64,000 nt of DNA from Tetraselmis striata. Taxonomy: Eukaryota > Chlorophyta > Chlorodendrophyceae > Chlorodendrales > Chlorodendraceae. Location: the NCBI GenBank assembly GCA_006384855.1, contig VCJN01002039.1, positions 124,001 through 188,000 on the forward strand, in the 5' to 3' direction. Of this stretch, positions 13,701 through 25,617 are shown piece after piece. The notes under the pieces are model-generated. The model made no database searches. It was not told the DNA's origin and saw only the letters and a list, made by a program, of their open reading frames with translations. The number at the start of each line of letters is the position of its first letter. Position 1 is the first letter of the stretch. The translations under genes and the position numbers were made by a program.

Positions 13701-16080
13701 AACCAGCCACGGCGAGTCGACACCCGCGTCTGCGCGCGGCCATTTATGCAGGGTTTTCACCCACTGTGCAGCGACCCGAGCAGAAGCTGGCGCACCATAT
13801 GTCTAGGCATAAGAACGAGTGTATGGTAATTTATTCGAGACGGAGCTGTTGCTTGACACATTGGCAATTCGACAGCCGTCAGCTGTTGTGAACATGGATG
13901 TTCACAGCCACTTTCGGAGGCAGATCGACGGTTCCTTCGTGACTTGGCGGTTCATCTCAGTGGAGCTAAATAGAACATATTTGGACCGCCACTAAATGTG
14001 GCCTGCTGAGCATTAACATAAGTGTTCGCTGTAACAACGACCCCCGTAGTTCACATAGTTGGCATAAAATAACTTGGCACAATATGGTTGTGTTATTTTG
14101 CAATCATCATCAGTGAGTATTTACTGATGCCACTCATATATAGTCACTTCAACAGAGCGCATGCTGGGCGTGTATCTTTTTAAGGATATCCTGAATAATA
14201 AATTTCTACGACAATCAGCAAGTTAATATTGACACCGCGAGATTATGCGACGTTGCGTAATACATAATCCAAAAAACAGTGAATTGTGCATCGGTAAGGG
14301 CATTAACAACAGCGCAGGGGCGTCGATTTTAGGCGTACGCCCAGTATCAATGCCACTTTTTTACATCAAGACAATACACTGCACGTCGTGTGTATGTGTG
14401 TAATTCTTGATATAAAAAAGTTATTCCGACGGTAATTGATATACTGAGCGGTATAGCGTACACCTACTTGTATGCATTTTGAGTTTGTTGGTTTTGAATT
14501 CAACGTAGACTCACTATGTGACATAGCCTATGGATGCGTATAGTGAAATTTACTGCTGCCACTTGGTGCGATTCTTTGTTTGCAATACTTTTATTTGTAC
14601 TAAAGTGACACGCTTGGGAGGCGTATCCCTAGCATGACGAGGCGTATGCATGTACAACTTGCTCTGCATCACTGTTTTTTAATTGCTATACCCATAATGG
14701 CATAGCTATGCACAAGTTAGTGCAGCGGGCTGACTGTGCGCATCTCGGAATAGCATACCTGTAGCTATGCATATAAACCTGCTACTAGTATAGTGCATGG
14801 GAAATGTATTACATATGCTTGATCAGAATCTGAGTATGACAATGTGTCCTTACCTGAGAACGAACATACCCCATCAGAACCTGAGATCCTAAGTCTATCA
14901 AAAAAATTACATGTTCTGTTTTTGTCGGTCTGTCCTATATGTTGTATATCATGTGCTAGTTGTATATCATGTTCCATATCCCCACATGATGTTGTCGCCG
15001 GATGACCGCTTACAAGTACAGATACCAGCATGAAATAATTGAATTTGAAACACGTGCTCTCTGCCCAATCCGACTTGCTCTTAGGGCCCGCCATTCATGG
15101 CGACTGCACATGGTGACTTACTATCCGCTAAGTCCCGGAGTGCCGGCCATTTCCTCCTTGATGTCTGTCCCCTCCCCCTTCCCGTGCTTCCCCTCCCCTT
15201 CCCCTTGTCGCCTTTCCCTCTCCCCATACAATCAAGAGTCGGTGCTATTCAAGTGCGAATCAAACACATATTAAAATATGCTTTACATACGCATATATCA
15301 ATATGGATAGTCCATATGTGCATCAGGGAGGTTCATTGGCGCCATCATCATTACGCATCCCAGTCAACCACTCATGCACCAGGCACCTGAGTACCCGACA
15401 TCGCCAGATCATCACCCCGGGGAGCGTGCAGTAGATGTTAACGTGCTGAACTATGAATTGCGATCTCTGATCATGGTATGGTTAAAGCTGCATCCACAAT
15501 GAATACTAGCCAACTATATACGGTGGAGGCAACAGTGAGTGCCGCCGGGGACATACTGTGGGTTATGAAATTTCCTCATCCTGCCAATCAGCGCGACACT
15601 GCGTGAGTAATCCTTAGTGTTTAAGGCGTCAAGCGTTGAGCTGCACCAGAGCACAAAGCCAAAGCGGCAATCAAGGGATTCAATTGGATAATTAAAGCAT
15701 CCCTCGAATTACAGTGGAACGGAGAATGGCAACACATATATATCATGACCAAACTGGCCCGCAAAAGAAGCCACGAACTTATTTTGCCCTGCCACTAGGC
15801 TCCGTGCGCTAGCTAGTGTGTACGGTTGCACAACTCATGCAAATAATAATCTATTTGTGAAATAATCGGCGCGCATCATATACAGGACCGAAGAGCACAG
15901 CGGTCCATTTTAAAAATATAGCGACTATACTGCCACTAGGACTGCAACGCGCGATACGACGATGCGAGGTAATACCTGCAGCGACTATTTGTAGTGTGTG
16001 GATTTCTTGAATGTTGCGTCTAGCTCATGTAATCATTTGTAGTGTGTGGAAAAAATAACAGACAGTACCCGGGATCAGTA
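10780..16080. other. Long gene-poor stretch
   Basis: No exon with recognisable protein similarity was found. 10780-12060 has only short scattered frames. 12070-13550 is a GC-rich patch with one longer frame (12070-12600, +) that has low-complexity Arg/Ala content and no family resemblance. 13800-16080 is AT-richer, with many stops in every frame and a polypyrimidine stretch at 15168-15228. It may contain decayed repeats too diverged to recognise by eye. Confidence 0.45.
12808..12880 (+). repeat. ACGAGAC repeat, GC repeat and G26 tract
   Basis: Three to four copies of ACGAGAC, then GCGCGCGCGC, then an uninterrupted run of 26 G (12855-12880). No coding context. Confidence 0.85.
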
Positions 16081-16185
16081 CTGGTGTGAGTTACAAAAGG
16101 CCAGTAGTGAGTTACAAAAATACACCGCTAGAAGCAGTACTAATAGATCAACTCAGCAAGCCGCCTAAAAGCGGCCCGCAAGCGC
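16081..16185 (-). repeat. Dispersed repeat family R3, copy 2
   Basis: Reverse complement of the unit at 4421-4530, with the same block order. Also carries the extra GTGAGTTACAAAAGGCCAGTAGT end that matches 24901-24955 when inverted. Confidence 0.7.
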
Positions 16186-16411
16186 GGGACCGTTCCCTGT
16201 ACAGAAAGAAATATTTCAAATAGATAGAGTCGTTACAACCGGCGACTGGTACGGGAGTACGGGATACATTTAAGATATCCAAATGTCTGGTCGTCTATCT
16301 ACTGTGTTAATCCTTCTATGGAAGGCCGCGTATTCCAGATTTCCAATACCGGTAGCGACTACTACGGGTAGGTTATTTTTACAGTCCGGCGCGGGGCGCC
16401 CGGGAGGCGCG

Positions 16412-16447
<36 letters not shown>

Positions 16448-16751
16448 TTTAATATAAATGACATGCGGTCATAGCGCTACTACCGCGGACAGGAGCAACG
16501 TAAACGTGTGCATTTATATCGGGACGGGCGCGAGTAACGGTTCGCGACAAGCCAGGAGACCCAGCCGTGGTGTGCGGGCAGAATCCATTTGACTAACCTG
16601 CCGAACCAGTCGCGTGACAAGTAGCTCGGCCGGCCCCGAAGCCGACAACCAGCCTCGTTGTCGGGGAATGCGCGGGCGGAGTGCGCGGCCGCGCGTTGGA
16701 GCATACATATCGCTCAGCCACTCAACGTCGTGGTCGTTCACAGCGTGAACG
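16186..16751. other. Intergenic, upstream of glycosyltransferase
   Basis: GC-rich sequence with the longest homopolymer in the window and no supported gene. The last 200 bases presumably form the promoter and leader of the gene starting at 16752. Confidence 0.4.
16413..16445 (+). repeat. Poly-G tract (about G33)
   Basis: Longest uninterrupted homopolymer in the window. It lies about 300 bases upstream of the glycosyltransferase start and can form a G-quadruplex on the plus strand. Confidence 0.9.
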
Positions 16752-18575
16752 ATGCTGCGTAGTGATAGTTGGCCCCATCGAATCGTCCATTCCATATCGG
16801 CATGCTTTGCTCCGCTTACCTTAACCGTCTTCGTGCTGGCAGCTTCGGGGCTGGCAGACGAGGATGCCGGGGCGGTGCTGGGGCCGGGGCGTCATGGCAA
16901 TCAACCTGGCAGTGCTCATGGGCCGGCCCCTGTAGCGGCAGTCGTATTCCACTCGCTGGACGCCAGCATGAGTCGGGATCTATGCGCGGCGAATAACACC
17001 GATTGGCGAGGGAGCTTCCCTCGCTTCCTGGCAGGACGGCTGCCCCGCACGAGAGTCTTGATTTGGGATGGCCCTGCGCACCTGGCTGGGGAGGAGGCAG
17101 ACTGCAGGTCGTGCAGCGGCGCTACACATGAGTGGCATTGGCATGGGAAAGGACGCTTCAGTTGCCGCGAATGGTTTGACGCTCAGGTACGACAATACTG
17201 CTCGGAGGAACGAGGCTAGTTCCTGTGTTGCTACTGGTCCATGTCTTGTCGCTAGACTGTACTGGAGCGCATTTGGAAGACGGTGGAAGACGGTGCGCAG
17301 TGGAAGACGGTGGAAGCGCGGTGGAAGACGGTGCACACACGGAGAGGCGCACATGCACCTTGACCTGGCTTCTCTGTGAAGGATAATCACAGAATGACAT
17401 GTGGTGCTTTGCCAACCGCAGGAAGGGCGCCAGCTATCCGTTGCCGTGGTGGTTGTAGGCTCCATGGATCGCACCAAGCACCAGTGCTTGCAACGCTGTG
17501 GAGATCGCTGTCATACGGCGGCGCTCCCGGACAAAGCTGCCTTCCCCGCCCTGCACATGGCGCTCGCGCAGCCGTGGGCCAAGTCTGCTTCCCGCCGCCT
17601 GCACTTGCCAATCAGCAACGACAGGGATGTGCTGGCTGGCCGCGTCGTGCATTTTGATGCGGTGATTCCGGATGATAGCTACTTGAAGCCACTCGAGCAC
17701 CTGCACCGCTCCCAGGAAGGGCAGCATCCCCTCTGCCAACACCCGTCAGGTGATCCGTCAGCCATAGGCAATATCCACAATCGGGATTTACCGACAACAG
17801 GAGTGCGGTTGGGTGAAAGCACGGTCACACGGTTCCCCATGCGCTCATGTGCATGCGCTCATGCAGGCAATCATCCGGGCCGAGAGAGGTTGCTCCTGTA
17901 CATTGCCAGGCTAAGTAGGGGAAAAGGACAGGAGCAGTTCTTGGAGGCTGCGTCTCCGTCTGCCTTGCGCGGTTTCACGGTGGCATTCTACGCTGGCAAG
18001 CGGGACCCCGAAGCCATGGCAGTTGCGGAGCGGCTTGAGGAGATTGCTACCAGACGCAACATCAGCATCGAGGTGCACCTGGACCGAGTTGATCGCGGCG
18101 AGTTGCAGCGCCGGGCATGTGGAGCAAGTGGCATGGTCCTCTTTCCAAGGTACACCTGCGTGAGAATGCTTCCATCATGCCAGCCAAAAACCAGATGTTA
18201 AAGCCTTGGTAATCATTGATCTGATGAGAAAGCCGCCTGGCTTGTGCTCGCAGGAAGGACCGCAATCCAAGAGTCCTGTACGAGGGCCTGTACCACGGCC
18301 TTCCGCTGTTCCTCACAGAAAGCACCCGCGCGCCCCGCGTCTTGACAAAGCACCGCTTTGCATTTGTCGCCCCCTACTTTGACCCCGCCAACCCTCGGCC
18401 CAGCCAGGAAGCGGCACCGGCACAATTTTCCCGGCAGCTGGCTAAATTCATGGCTGTGGCCAGGCGACCCGAGAGCGTCTTGGCAGACATCCAGGCATTT
18501 GTTGCGAAGGAGCTATCGCCGGGCAGGGTATATGGTAATATGTGCCAAAGAATGGGCCTCTGTGGAAAGGTCTAG
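16752..18575 (+). CDS. GT4-like glycosyltransferase, N-terminal signal/anchor
   Basis: Predicted sugar transferase with a GT-B fold, probably in the secretory pathway. Four exons in consistent phase: 16752-17186, 17422-17749, 17867-18149 and 18254-18575 (stop TAG), 455 residues. Residues ~16-34 are hydrophobic (APLTLTVFVLAASGLA), a signal peptide or membrane anchor. The C-terminal half carries the family 4 signature: LLLYIARLSRGKGQEQFLEA (donor-binding loop and helix), then FTVAFYAGKRDPEAM, and DRNPRVLYEGLYHGLPLF, the region of the EX7E motif. The second Glu is in YEGL; the first is replaced by the NPR segment, as in some divergent members. A cysteine-rich part (CRSCSGATHEWHWHGKG) lies before exon 2. 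The sugar and acceptor cannot be told from sequence. Confidence 0.75.
17278..17335 (+). repeat. GGTGGAAGACGGTG minisatellite
   Basis: About four imperfect copies of a GGAAGACGGTG-type unit inside intron 1 of the glycosyltransferase gene. Confidence 0.7.
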
Positions 18576-19200
18576 CTTCAAATCACCAGTTTAATTACTC
18601 AAGTGTCGGAGCGCGTCCCTGAGGAAGACAGCTCAATGCGCAGTAATGCCGAGAAAATGGCAAAGGAAGGCATCCATCCAGAAATGCCTGCCCGCCCTTG
18701 GCATCTATCCACCTGCTGATTGTGCTTTCTGCAGCATGCTTCACATCAGATGAAAGCTGAGATAGGTATAGTGATGAGATAGGCTCTAGGGCTACAGCCA
18801 GGTTCCCTGTTGGGACCGGGTGATGCCCTTTAGCTACCCCCAGTTTTGCAGGCAGGGGGCGTTTAACCATACCGTACCATGAGACAGGGTGCTGGGAGGC
18901 CTGGGGACGAGATGAAAGACGGCAGTTCATCTACAGGGCCTGTCTTGAAAGTCCCACATCCTATCAGGGTATCAACTACACCTATGAATCTCCGCTGCTC
19001 TGAGCCATGGCGCGTTGGAGCTGCGATAGGAGCCATTCACAGTTGTCCGCCACCTCTTGGGGCTCATTTAGGTCCGCTCTGACATGTCATGAGAGGGAGC
19101 CGGGTTGGGGGGAGGGGGGGAGGGGGGGGGGGGGATGAATCATGATAGAGGATGGCACTGCGAAGCTGGCAGAGCATGCGCATCCGTGACAGGCACACAC
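18576..19200. other. Between convergent glycosyltransferase and HDAC genes
   Basis: Probably holds the 3' untranslated parts of both genes and possibly the last small exon(s) of the HDAC, whose stop codon was not found. An open frame on the minus strand at 18595-18930 has no HDAC resemblance. A run of G with interruptions spans about 19110-19133. Confidence 0.35.
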
Positions 19201-21752
19201 CGTAACGAGGGGCTCGGTAAGGAGTAGAGCCGGAAATCTGGTCCGTATTCCTGCGTCCAGCACAGGGATGAGCAGCCGTGCTAGCCCAAACAATACGACT
19301 CCCCGCTTCTGTCTGCATCGTAACCCCGCAGGTTGGATATGTACTGGATTGCGGGTATGAGCAGCAGTGCACCATAAAGTAGTCGTGCTCCGGGATGTCA
19401 TCCGGCAGCTCAAGCCCAGCCGCCGCAGCAGTGGCTGCTGTCCAACACCTGGCGACAGCCGGCGAGTCATAACCACCACCTGTGACGCAGCAGAGCCAGT
19501 CGTGGATCATCGCTTAGCAGAAGCAATACCGCCAACCAGGAGTACCAAGGCTCTGAGACAGCTGATAGACGACCCCTTGCGAATGGCATGGGAGCTGGCC
19601 AGACCAATGAGATGCCATCACTGTTGTGCGCGGATTTTGGGGAATGGTGGGAAAGTACAAAACCAAACGCAGGTGACTGGTGCTGACCTCCTAGCAGCAG
19701 CAGAGGAATTCCCCAACCGATGGCCCGAGAAACACATGTTGCGATGGCTTTAGGCGTCAGACAAAAGCTGCTCCCTACTGGGTCCCCTGCAAGGCCGTCA
19801 GCACCGCTGGGTTCGGTAGAACGGGGGTTAGCCAGTGAGTACATTGCGCGGAAAGGACAATAAGAAGTTCATCACTGCGTCTCTGGGAGGTAGCGGAGCG
19901 CACCATTGTATGACTGCAACGGTCGGCCGGAAGCACTGAAATGCTCCGCCTGCCAACTGTTCAAAGGCAGCCAGGAAAGCACGCGTCACGTAATCCGTCC
20001 TGGGAATGCCAGTGAGCAGTGGCGCGTTAGCTTTAGCGGGGTGCACAGCCTGCATTTACCGGTTGCAGAACCCCAACCACTCAGCAGGGACAGACCTTCA
20101 GTGGGAGATTCAGCGAGAACCCCACGCCAGTGCCAGTTCCTATGTCGTGCATGGCGCCGCCCCCAGGATAGAATCCAGGCGCCCGCTTATGCATGGAGAC
20201 TGTCAGCACCTGGATGCAGCCATGCGTTCAGGAAAGACATCTCTCAACCTCCGTTTGGGGGCATGGTAACCGTGGCACGGGGCTACCTTATCAGTCAGAT
20301 AAAAGGCATCCTGAACGCCATCCCCATGGTGAATGTCCAGCTGCGCAAAATCGCAAGGACATGCCATTTTAGCAGCGCGGCATGGAATACAAGGGAAGCT
20401 CAGCGGCGTGTTGATTGCAGAGTACAATCCCACCAAATCCCAAACATCTCTGCGGTCAAGGCAAGGTGGGCAGCCCGTGTTACACCTACATCAATATACA
20501 TGACCCGACGAAAGCTTTCCAGGAGGTGGAAGATAGAGATGACCACGTCGTTGACATAGCAATAGCCCGCTGCCGCGGCCTTCTGTGCGTGGTGGCGCCC
20601 GCCATCCCAGGCAATGGCAACTCTGCCCCGCGAGATTGCCATTTTTTGCGCAGTCAACAACCTGATTGGTGCTTGTAGTGCTGGGGATGTAGATACAGCC
20701 CACCAGCATGAAGGGGCACTCTAATCCTACAGCACACCCGCACACCTGGACCCATGGCGCAGCGACTCGGCGGCTTGCAGAGAAGCCCCCACCAGTAGTG
20801 AGCACATCCGGGCAAGTCTGCAGTCATATATATGCCAGACATGCTCAAGTGAATGCCAACAGAATAAAACAGTAACACATAAGCGGGATACTCATTCAGC
20901 GGCATTATACTGGCCCAATAACGCAATCACAGTGGCGCCCGTCATTATTGCACGCAAGATGACTTGACGAGAATGGCTTTCCGTCAGCAGTGTGAGGCAC
21001 CAACAAACAACCACTGTTGTGATGCGTGTGCTACAGCATCAGCTGGCTCTAGCTCCCCTCTCCCCCCCCCCCCCCCTAGCTATGGCAGCTCACCCAGGAA
21101 ACACAGGACAGTCGTACTCCAAATTGAATTCAGCACGGTTTTCCTCCGTCAAGGCATCATCCTGTTGCAGCGCCCTGGGTGCAGCAGCAGAGGGATATGG
21201 GTGAATGATGCGACGACTGCCTCCCGGGCTTGCTCCCTCAGAAGCAATGAGCCTTGTCACCCATCGAGTGCCAGGTGATCCTCTAAACGCCTGAACATGC
21301 TGCAATGCTGAGCCCCAAGTCCATCAGACACGGAAGATTCCTGCTAAAGCGCATCCACCGTGTCACCTTATATACTCCTTTGAGTGAAATTCGGTGAGTT
21401 GCGCAAAGGAGGCTGGCCGCGCCTCCTCCACAACCATGTTGTTATGCTCTAGCAACCCTGCACCGAGACAGTTGGGAAAATCCGTCCTGAGCACAAGAAA
21501 GTCCGGCAGCCCTGAGATTGGCCGTCACTGCCAGGGAGGACTAACCAGATGCAAAAGCTTTCGAGGTTGCCACTGACCAGTCGCAGCGACGAGACTATGC
21601 ACCAGCGTGCTCCGGTCCTGATTCACCGGCGCCCGGGTAGCCAGCAGTGATAGCTCCTCGCTAAGCACGTACGTCACCATGGGCTCTTCCGGGCTGCAGG
21701 TTCCTCTTCTGCCGCGCCTATCGCCATCAGCAGGTAAGCTGTCCTCACCCAT
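19201..21752 (-). CDS. Class I histone deacetylase (HDAC8/RPD3-like)
   Basis: Zinc-dependent lysine deacetylase acting on histones in the nucleus. Exons on the minus strand: 21752-21578, 21457-21367, probably 21340-21289, 21161-21094, 20817-20746, 20622-20490, 20340-20287, 20209-20096, 19999-19904, 19806-19688, 19479-19373, 19250-19201. The catalytic set is complete: WDGGRHH (paired His), LDIHHGDG (zinc-binding Asp and His), CGADGLAGDP (zinc Asp) and GGGGYD (transition-state Tyr). FHSKEYI, EYDCPVFPG, PGFYPGG, PEHDYFM and YGPDFRL also match the family. Phases agree at nearly every join. Exon 19999-19904 reads DGLRDACF then needs one base removed in a TTT run (plus-strand AAA at 19976-19978) to continue LAAFEQLAGG. 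The C-terminus beyond 19201 is unresolved. Confidence 0.9.
21063..21076 (+). repeat. Poly-C tract in HDAC intron
   Basis: C run in the intron between the exons ending at 21094 and starting at 20817 of the HDAC gene. Confidence 0.8.
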
Positions 21753-22724
21753 CAAGCGGGCGTCGCTTTCCCCTCGGCAGCTGTAGTTTTTGTCGCCGTT
21801 ATTCTTTTTCGGCCGCCGACTCTCGACGCCGGGCTGAGGGAAGTTAAACGCACGGATGCAACAGTGGGTGGAAGCCGGTTTCTAAAACTGCTGGCTACAG
21901 TAGTCTTAGAAGAGCGAGAGAATATGGGTGTAACTAACGCGATGAGCTGGTTTCTTCATCGTCGTCATCAGCATCAGCGCTGTCAGCATACGAAAGTCTC
22001 AAGTCTTTCTAGCCCGGCGGTCTGTGCGCGGGATATGACTGCAGCCGGAACAGCAGACCCTCATAGTAGAGCTATATCCCCAGGCGCATCACGCAGGGGA
22101 GCAGTGGGACGACGCCAGAACGATGCTCGATGAAAGCTGCCCGATGATAACCTGTCCTCTAGTCCTGCTTGCCTGTGCAGAACGATGAACCTGTCCTGCT
22201 GTGCGGCTGATGCTTGATGAAAGGTTTGATATATTTGTGGAATAGAGTTTTGGTCCCCGCAGACCATTTTATTTATGTCAATTGACATATATTATTTCTA
22301 AAATACTGGCGTAGCGGCGGGCGCGGCGCGCAGCGTGCAGTGCTACAGGGAAGGATTACAGTACTGCGAGCATTTTATAATCGTGCAGTATCTATTTATT
22401 TCAGCGCCCCCCCTCAGGCTCTCCTTTGGTCGGCGCCGCTCGCGCCCCTGGCGCATTTACGGGCTCGTCGTCGTCGTAATCATTACGCAAGGCAGTTGAT
22501 AAGTAGCCATCATTAGGGACAGGCATCGCTTTGACGCTACCGAGAGACCAGCAGCACCCGTGCACTTAATATACAAGCCCGTATATACATTTACTGGGTA
22601 GTTGCGCCGGGGCGAAGCGCTGTCCTCTCTCTGGCTCTGCCTCAGAAAACACGCGGGGTTTCGGACCGGCCCCAAGCCAAAGACGCATCCCCAGCTCACC
22701 CGTCGCTTGCCTGTCCTCCCCAGC
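21753..22724. other. Divergent promoter region, HDAC and methyltransferase
   Basis: The HDAC (-) and the methyltransferase (+) start back to back about 970 bases apart, so this stretch should hold both promoters. No conserved element was identified. It contains an AT-rich pocket at 22200-22310. Confidence 0.4.
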
Positions 22725-23800
22725 ATGTCCTCAGAAGCAACCGCGGATGAAAAGGTACGTGCGGCTATTTAGGCCCTCACCGAAACACCGCTGTCCGTCA
22801 CTGCCGACTCAGCAAGTAGCCAGAAAGCTGCTAGCTGGAAGCATAATTGGCACGTGCCTGAATACCGCCTCAGCCGCTTGGCTGAAAATTTGTCTAGGTG
22901 CTGACGGGCGGTGTGACTTATGCCTATGCGGCTGATTCAGGGCGGGCAGTACATCCAGCACTGGGACGGAGTTTACGCAAACAAACCCGAGCAGCACACG
23001 CGTGAGTGGCACTGTGAATACTCCGGGATCAGCAGCCTGCTGAAGCCCTACATTTGCCATGCCGCAGCTGGAATGACGGTGAGTGTACACGCGGCAGCTA
23101 TCAACAGATAACTTTGTGAAGAGTGCAGGTCAGGAGCAGTGCATCGCTCAGATGGCACACTAACGACCGCTGGCTTCGCAGTCTTGTAGCAACGCCTCAA
23201 AGCCGCTGGTTCTCATGGATATCGGGTGCGGTGGCAGCACCATTGCAGCCGATATTCGAGCTGACTTTCCAGACCTGGGCATGCAGCTGCACCTGCTGGA
23301 TATCTCATCCGTCATTATTGGTAAGCCTCCAGCATCGGCGAAGTCTGATATCATCCAGGCACATGGCACACCACGTCCCATGCCCAGCTGAGAGTGGGCC
23401 GCCGTTTACGCAGATGCGCTGAAGCAACGATATGCGGGAGACAGCGCTGTGGTTTGCGACGTCGCGGACTGCAGGACACTGCCAACTGGTAATGGAGCTG
23501 TTGACGTGGTGGTTGACAAAGGCACGCTGGACGCGCTGCATGGCGATGAGGACAAGCTGGCCTGCATGCGGGAGTGCCAGAGGGTGCTGCACCCACGCGG
23601 CGTCCTTATATCCATTTCGTTCGGGGCTGCGAGGCGGATGGCGTTTCTGCAGCAGTCCGCGGGGATGCTGGGCCTTGAGCTGCACATGCATGTGGTTGGC
23701 GATGGGGATCCTGCCTCAGGACATCAGGCACGCCCACCCCGTATTCAGTGCGGTGCCCTGCTATCACCTCCTCATTCGCAAGACAGCCCAGAGGAGTTAG
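22725..23800 (+). CDS. METTL13/EEF1AKMT-type protein methyltransferase
   Basis: Seven-beta-strand SAM-dependent methyltransferase of the family that methylates lysines or N-termini of elongation factors and related proteins in the cytoplasm. Exons 22725-22754, 22941-23078, 23182-23320 and 23414-23800 are in phase; about 230 residues. Motif I is LVLMDIGCGGST, the following acidic strand end is LHLLDIS, and DVVVDKGTLDAL is the hallmark of this subfamily. YIQHWDGVYAN..REWHCEYSG near the N-terminus matches the family's YW..Y and EWY block. In the last exon the frame changes by one base at the GGGG run 23704-23707. With one G fewer the text runs VVGDGILPQDIRHAHPVF and ends YHLLIRKTAQRS-stop, a normal family end. 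The alternative is a 25-base GT...AG intron at 23695-23719. Confidence 0.82.
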
Positions 23801-25617
23801 CATGCTTGATACCGCTTAGCTCTCTGCTTGACACCGAGGCGGTGAGCTGCGCTTATCTTGCAGGTTGTTTTTGTTGCGATGCTTGCGGAGGACCTCTCAG
23901 GCTGTGGTGCGCGCTCCGCGGTTACGCCGCCCTCTTATCTGACTCCTGTGCATGATAGGTCCCATGTCATCTCCTGCGGGCATGACAATCGGCTATTCCA
24001 GTGGGAAGCTCTGACAAGTATTCCTTAGTGCGACTGAATTCCCCCCCACACCCTTGTCTTGCTGTGCCTACTGGAAAGACTACCAGCCCAGCGAACTGAC
24101 ACGAATGATAGTTGCACGAGTGAGCAAGACCGGGAGCGTGTTGAGTACCGGGTCGGATGACGAAGACGAGGTGCCATCCCTGGATTTCTGATGCGCCCCT
24201 GTGAAGGGGCTCCTGGAGTGCATTAGCCTCAGATGTTATAACCGCCTGAACAGGGCATGACTCCGAGAGGATGTCAAAGTGTCCAGAGTGTGACAACTGC
24301 TTGTGAGGAACAAATACAACTGGTAGCGGCACTTATTTGCTGAACTATAGTGCATAAGCATTCTAGCCTTGATTCACAATGAAACAAACTCAACACTACC
24401 TAGGCGCAACCTCCGCCCCAACCATCAACGCAGTGAGTGGCCGGCATCCCTGCCCTTGCATCATAGTGCAACAGGGTGGTGTTTGTGGCGCAGCGGGGTG
24501 TTGTCCACACCTGATTGATCCTCATGCAACTGGTACAAGTATGGGGATTTGGCCAATTGTGATTGCTCCCTTGGCAGTATGCCCACAGTGGTAAATGCAA
24601 GCTTGGCTCAGCTTGGCTACTTAGTAAGGATTTTCCTGATGATGCAAGGGCATGCTGTGATGACTGGTCCTGTTCCGTGAGTGCCCACTTCTCATCCCGA
24701 TTGACTGGCGACGATGTGCATTTGCTGTGTACCCGTAGTTCCAGTGTCCCGTCAGGTCCCACTGAGTTGACGCTCGATTACATCCCATTAGTCATGGTAA
24801 CCTCTATCCAGTACAAGCTGGACTTGGAGCATTATCTCTGCTCAGGATCACTGCCTGCTGTGTAGCGCTACGAGAAAGCTCAACGATTACTGGTATCAGT
24901 AGTTGCTTTTTGCGGTGGATCTGTAACTGGCCTTTCATAATTCACACCAGTAGTCGCTACACATGATGGTGAGCAATCAGGCTAGAATACGTTGCAGGGC
25001 GCGTACTCTGATATGCCGCTCGATGGTGCGGAGTACACGCTTTATAGGGCAGTTCACCAGGAGTACCTGTTCTGGTGACACTCCCCCTATCATCAGGCGT
25101 TGCACTAAACTATAACTTGACTTTTTTCGCTTCATATCAGATATATCACTTGCACAGTTGCTGCCCATCATCAGTGCCCACTGATAGAACATGCAGGTGA
25201 GGAATGCAAGGGTAGATATCGTCACAAAACGGAAAGGTGGGATTTATTTACACGTGCTTTATTGGCTTTCGGTAAAAAAAAGACCACCAGGAAGTGGCAT
25301 GGCGCGGGCTGGTAAATGAAATCGCGTGCATACACAACCGCCAGCCAGCCCTTTGGCGCCGCCGCCTGGCCGGCCCCTGCATCTTGAGATGGAGGGTGCC
25401 GGGGTAGAAAAGTAGAAATATGAATCCGGAAGAAGCTTGGGAACCAGGAGTAGCTCCAGCCAGTAACGCAGAGCTTAAGGCTGCAGCGCGGGAGCGATTT
25501 ACTCATTGGTTGTGGGCACGTGGGCTGACCCTTTTGAGGGGGTCCCACAGCAGGGAGAATGGGGAGCGGGCAAGGGAAGGCTATTTGCAAATGTAGCAGC
25601 GGATCAGCCTGCCAGGC
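23801..25617. other. Intergenic between convergent genes
   Basis: No supported gene. Carries R3 repeat copy 3 (24901-24955). A TTACA (TGTAA on the minus strand) at 25248-25252 may serve the RCC1-repeat gene that ends at 25618. Confidence 0.4.
24901..24955 (+). repeat. Dispersed repeat family R3, copy 3 (fragment)
   Basis: Short match (GCTTTTTGCGGTGGATCTGTAACTGGCCTTT..AATTCACACC) to the 3' half of the repeat at 4421-4530 and to the inverted copy at 16081-16185. Confidence 0.6.

Noticed and set aside
19200-21752. HDAC treated as a pseudogene because of its frame break
   Set aside because: All catalytic motifs, splice sites and phases are otherwise intact, and the single break matches the homopolymer pattern seen in four other genes.
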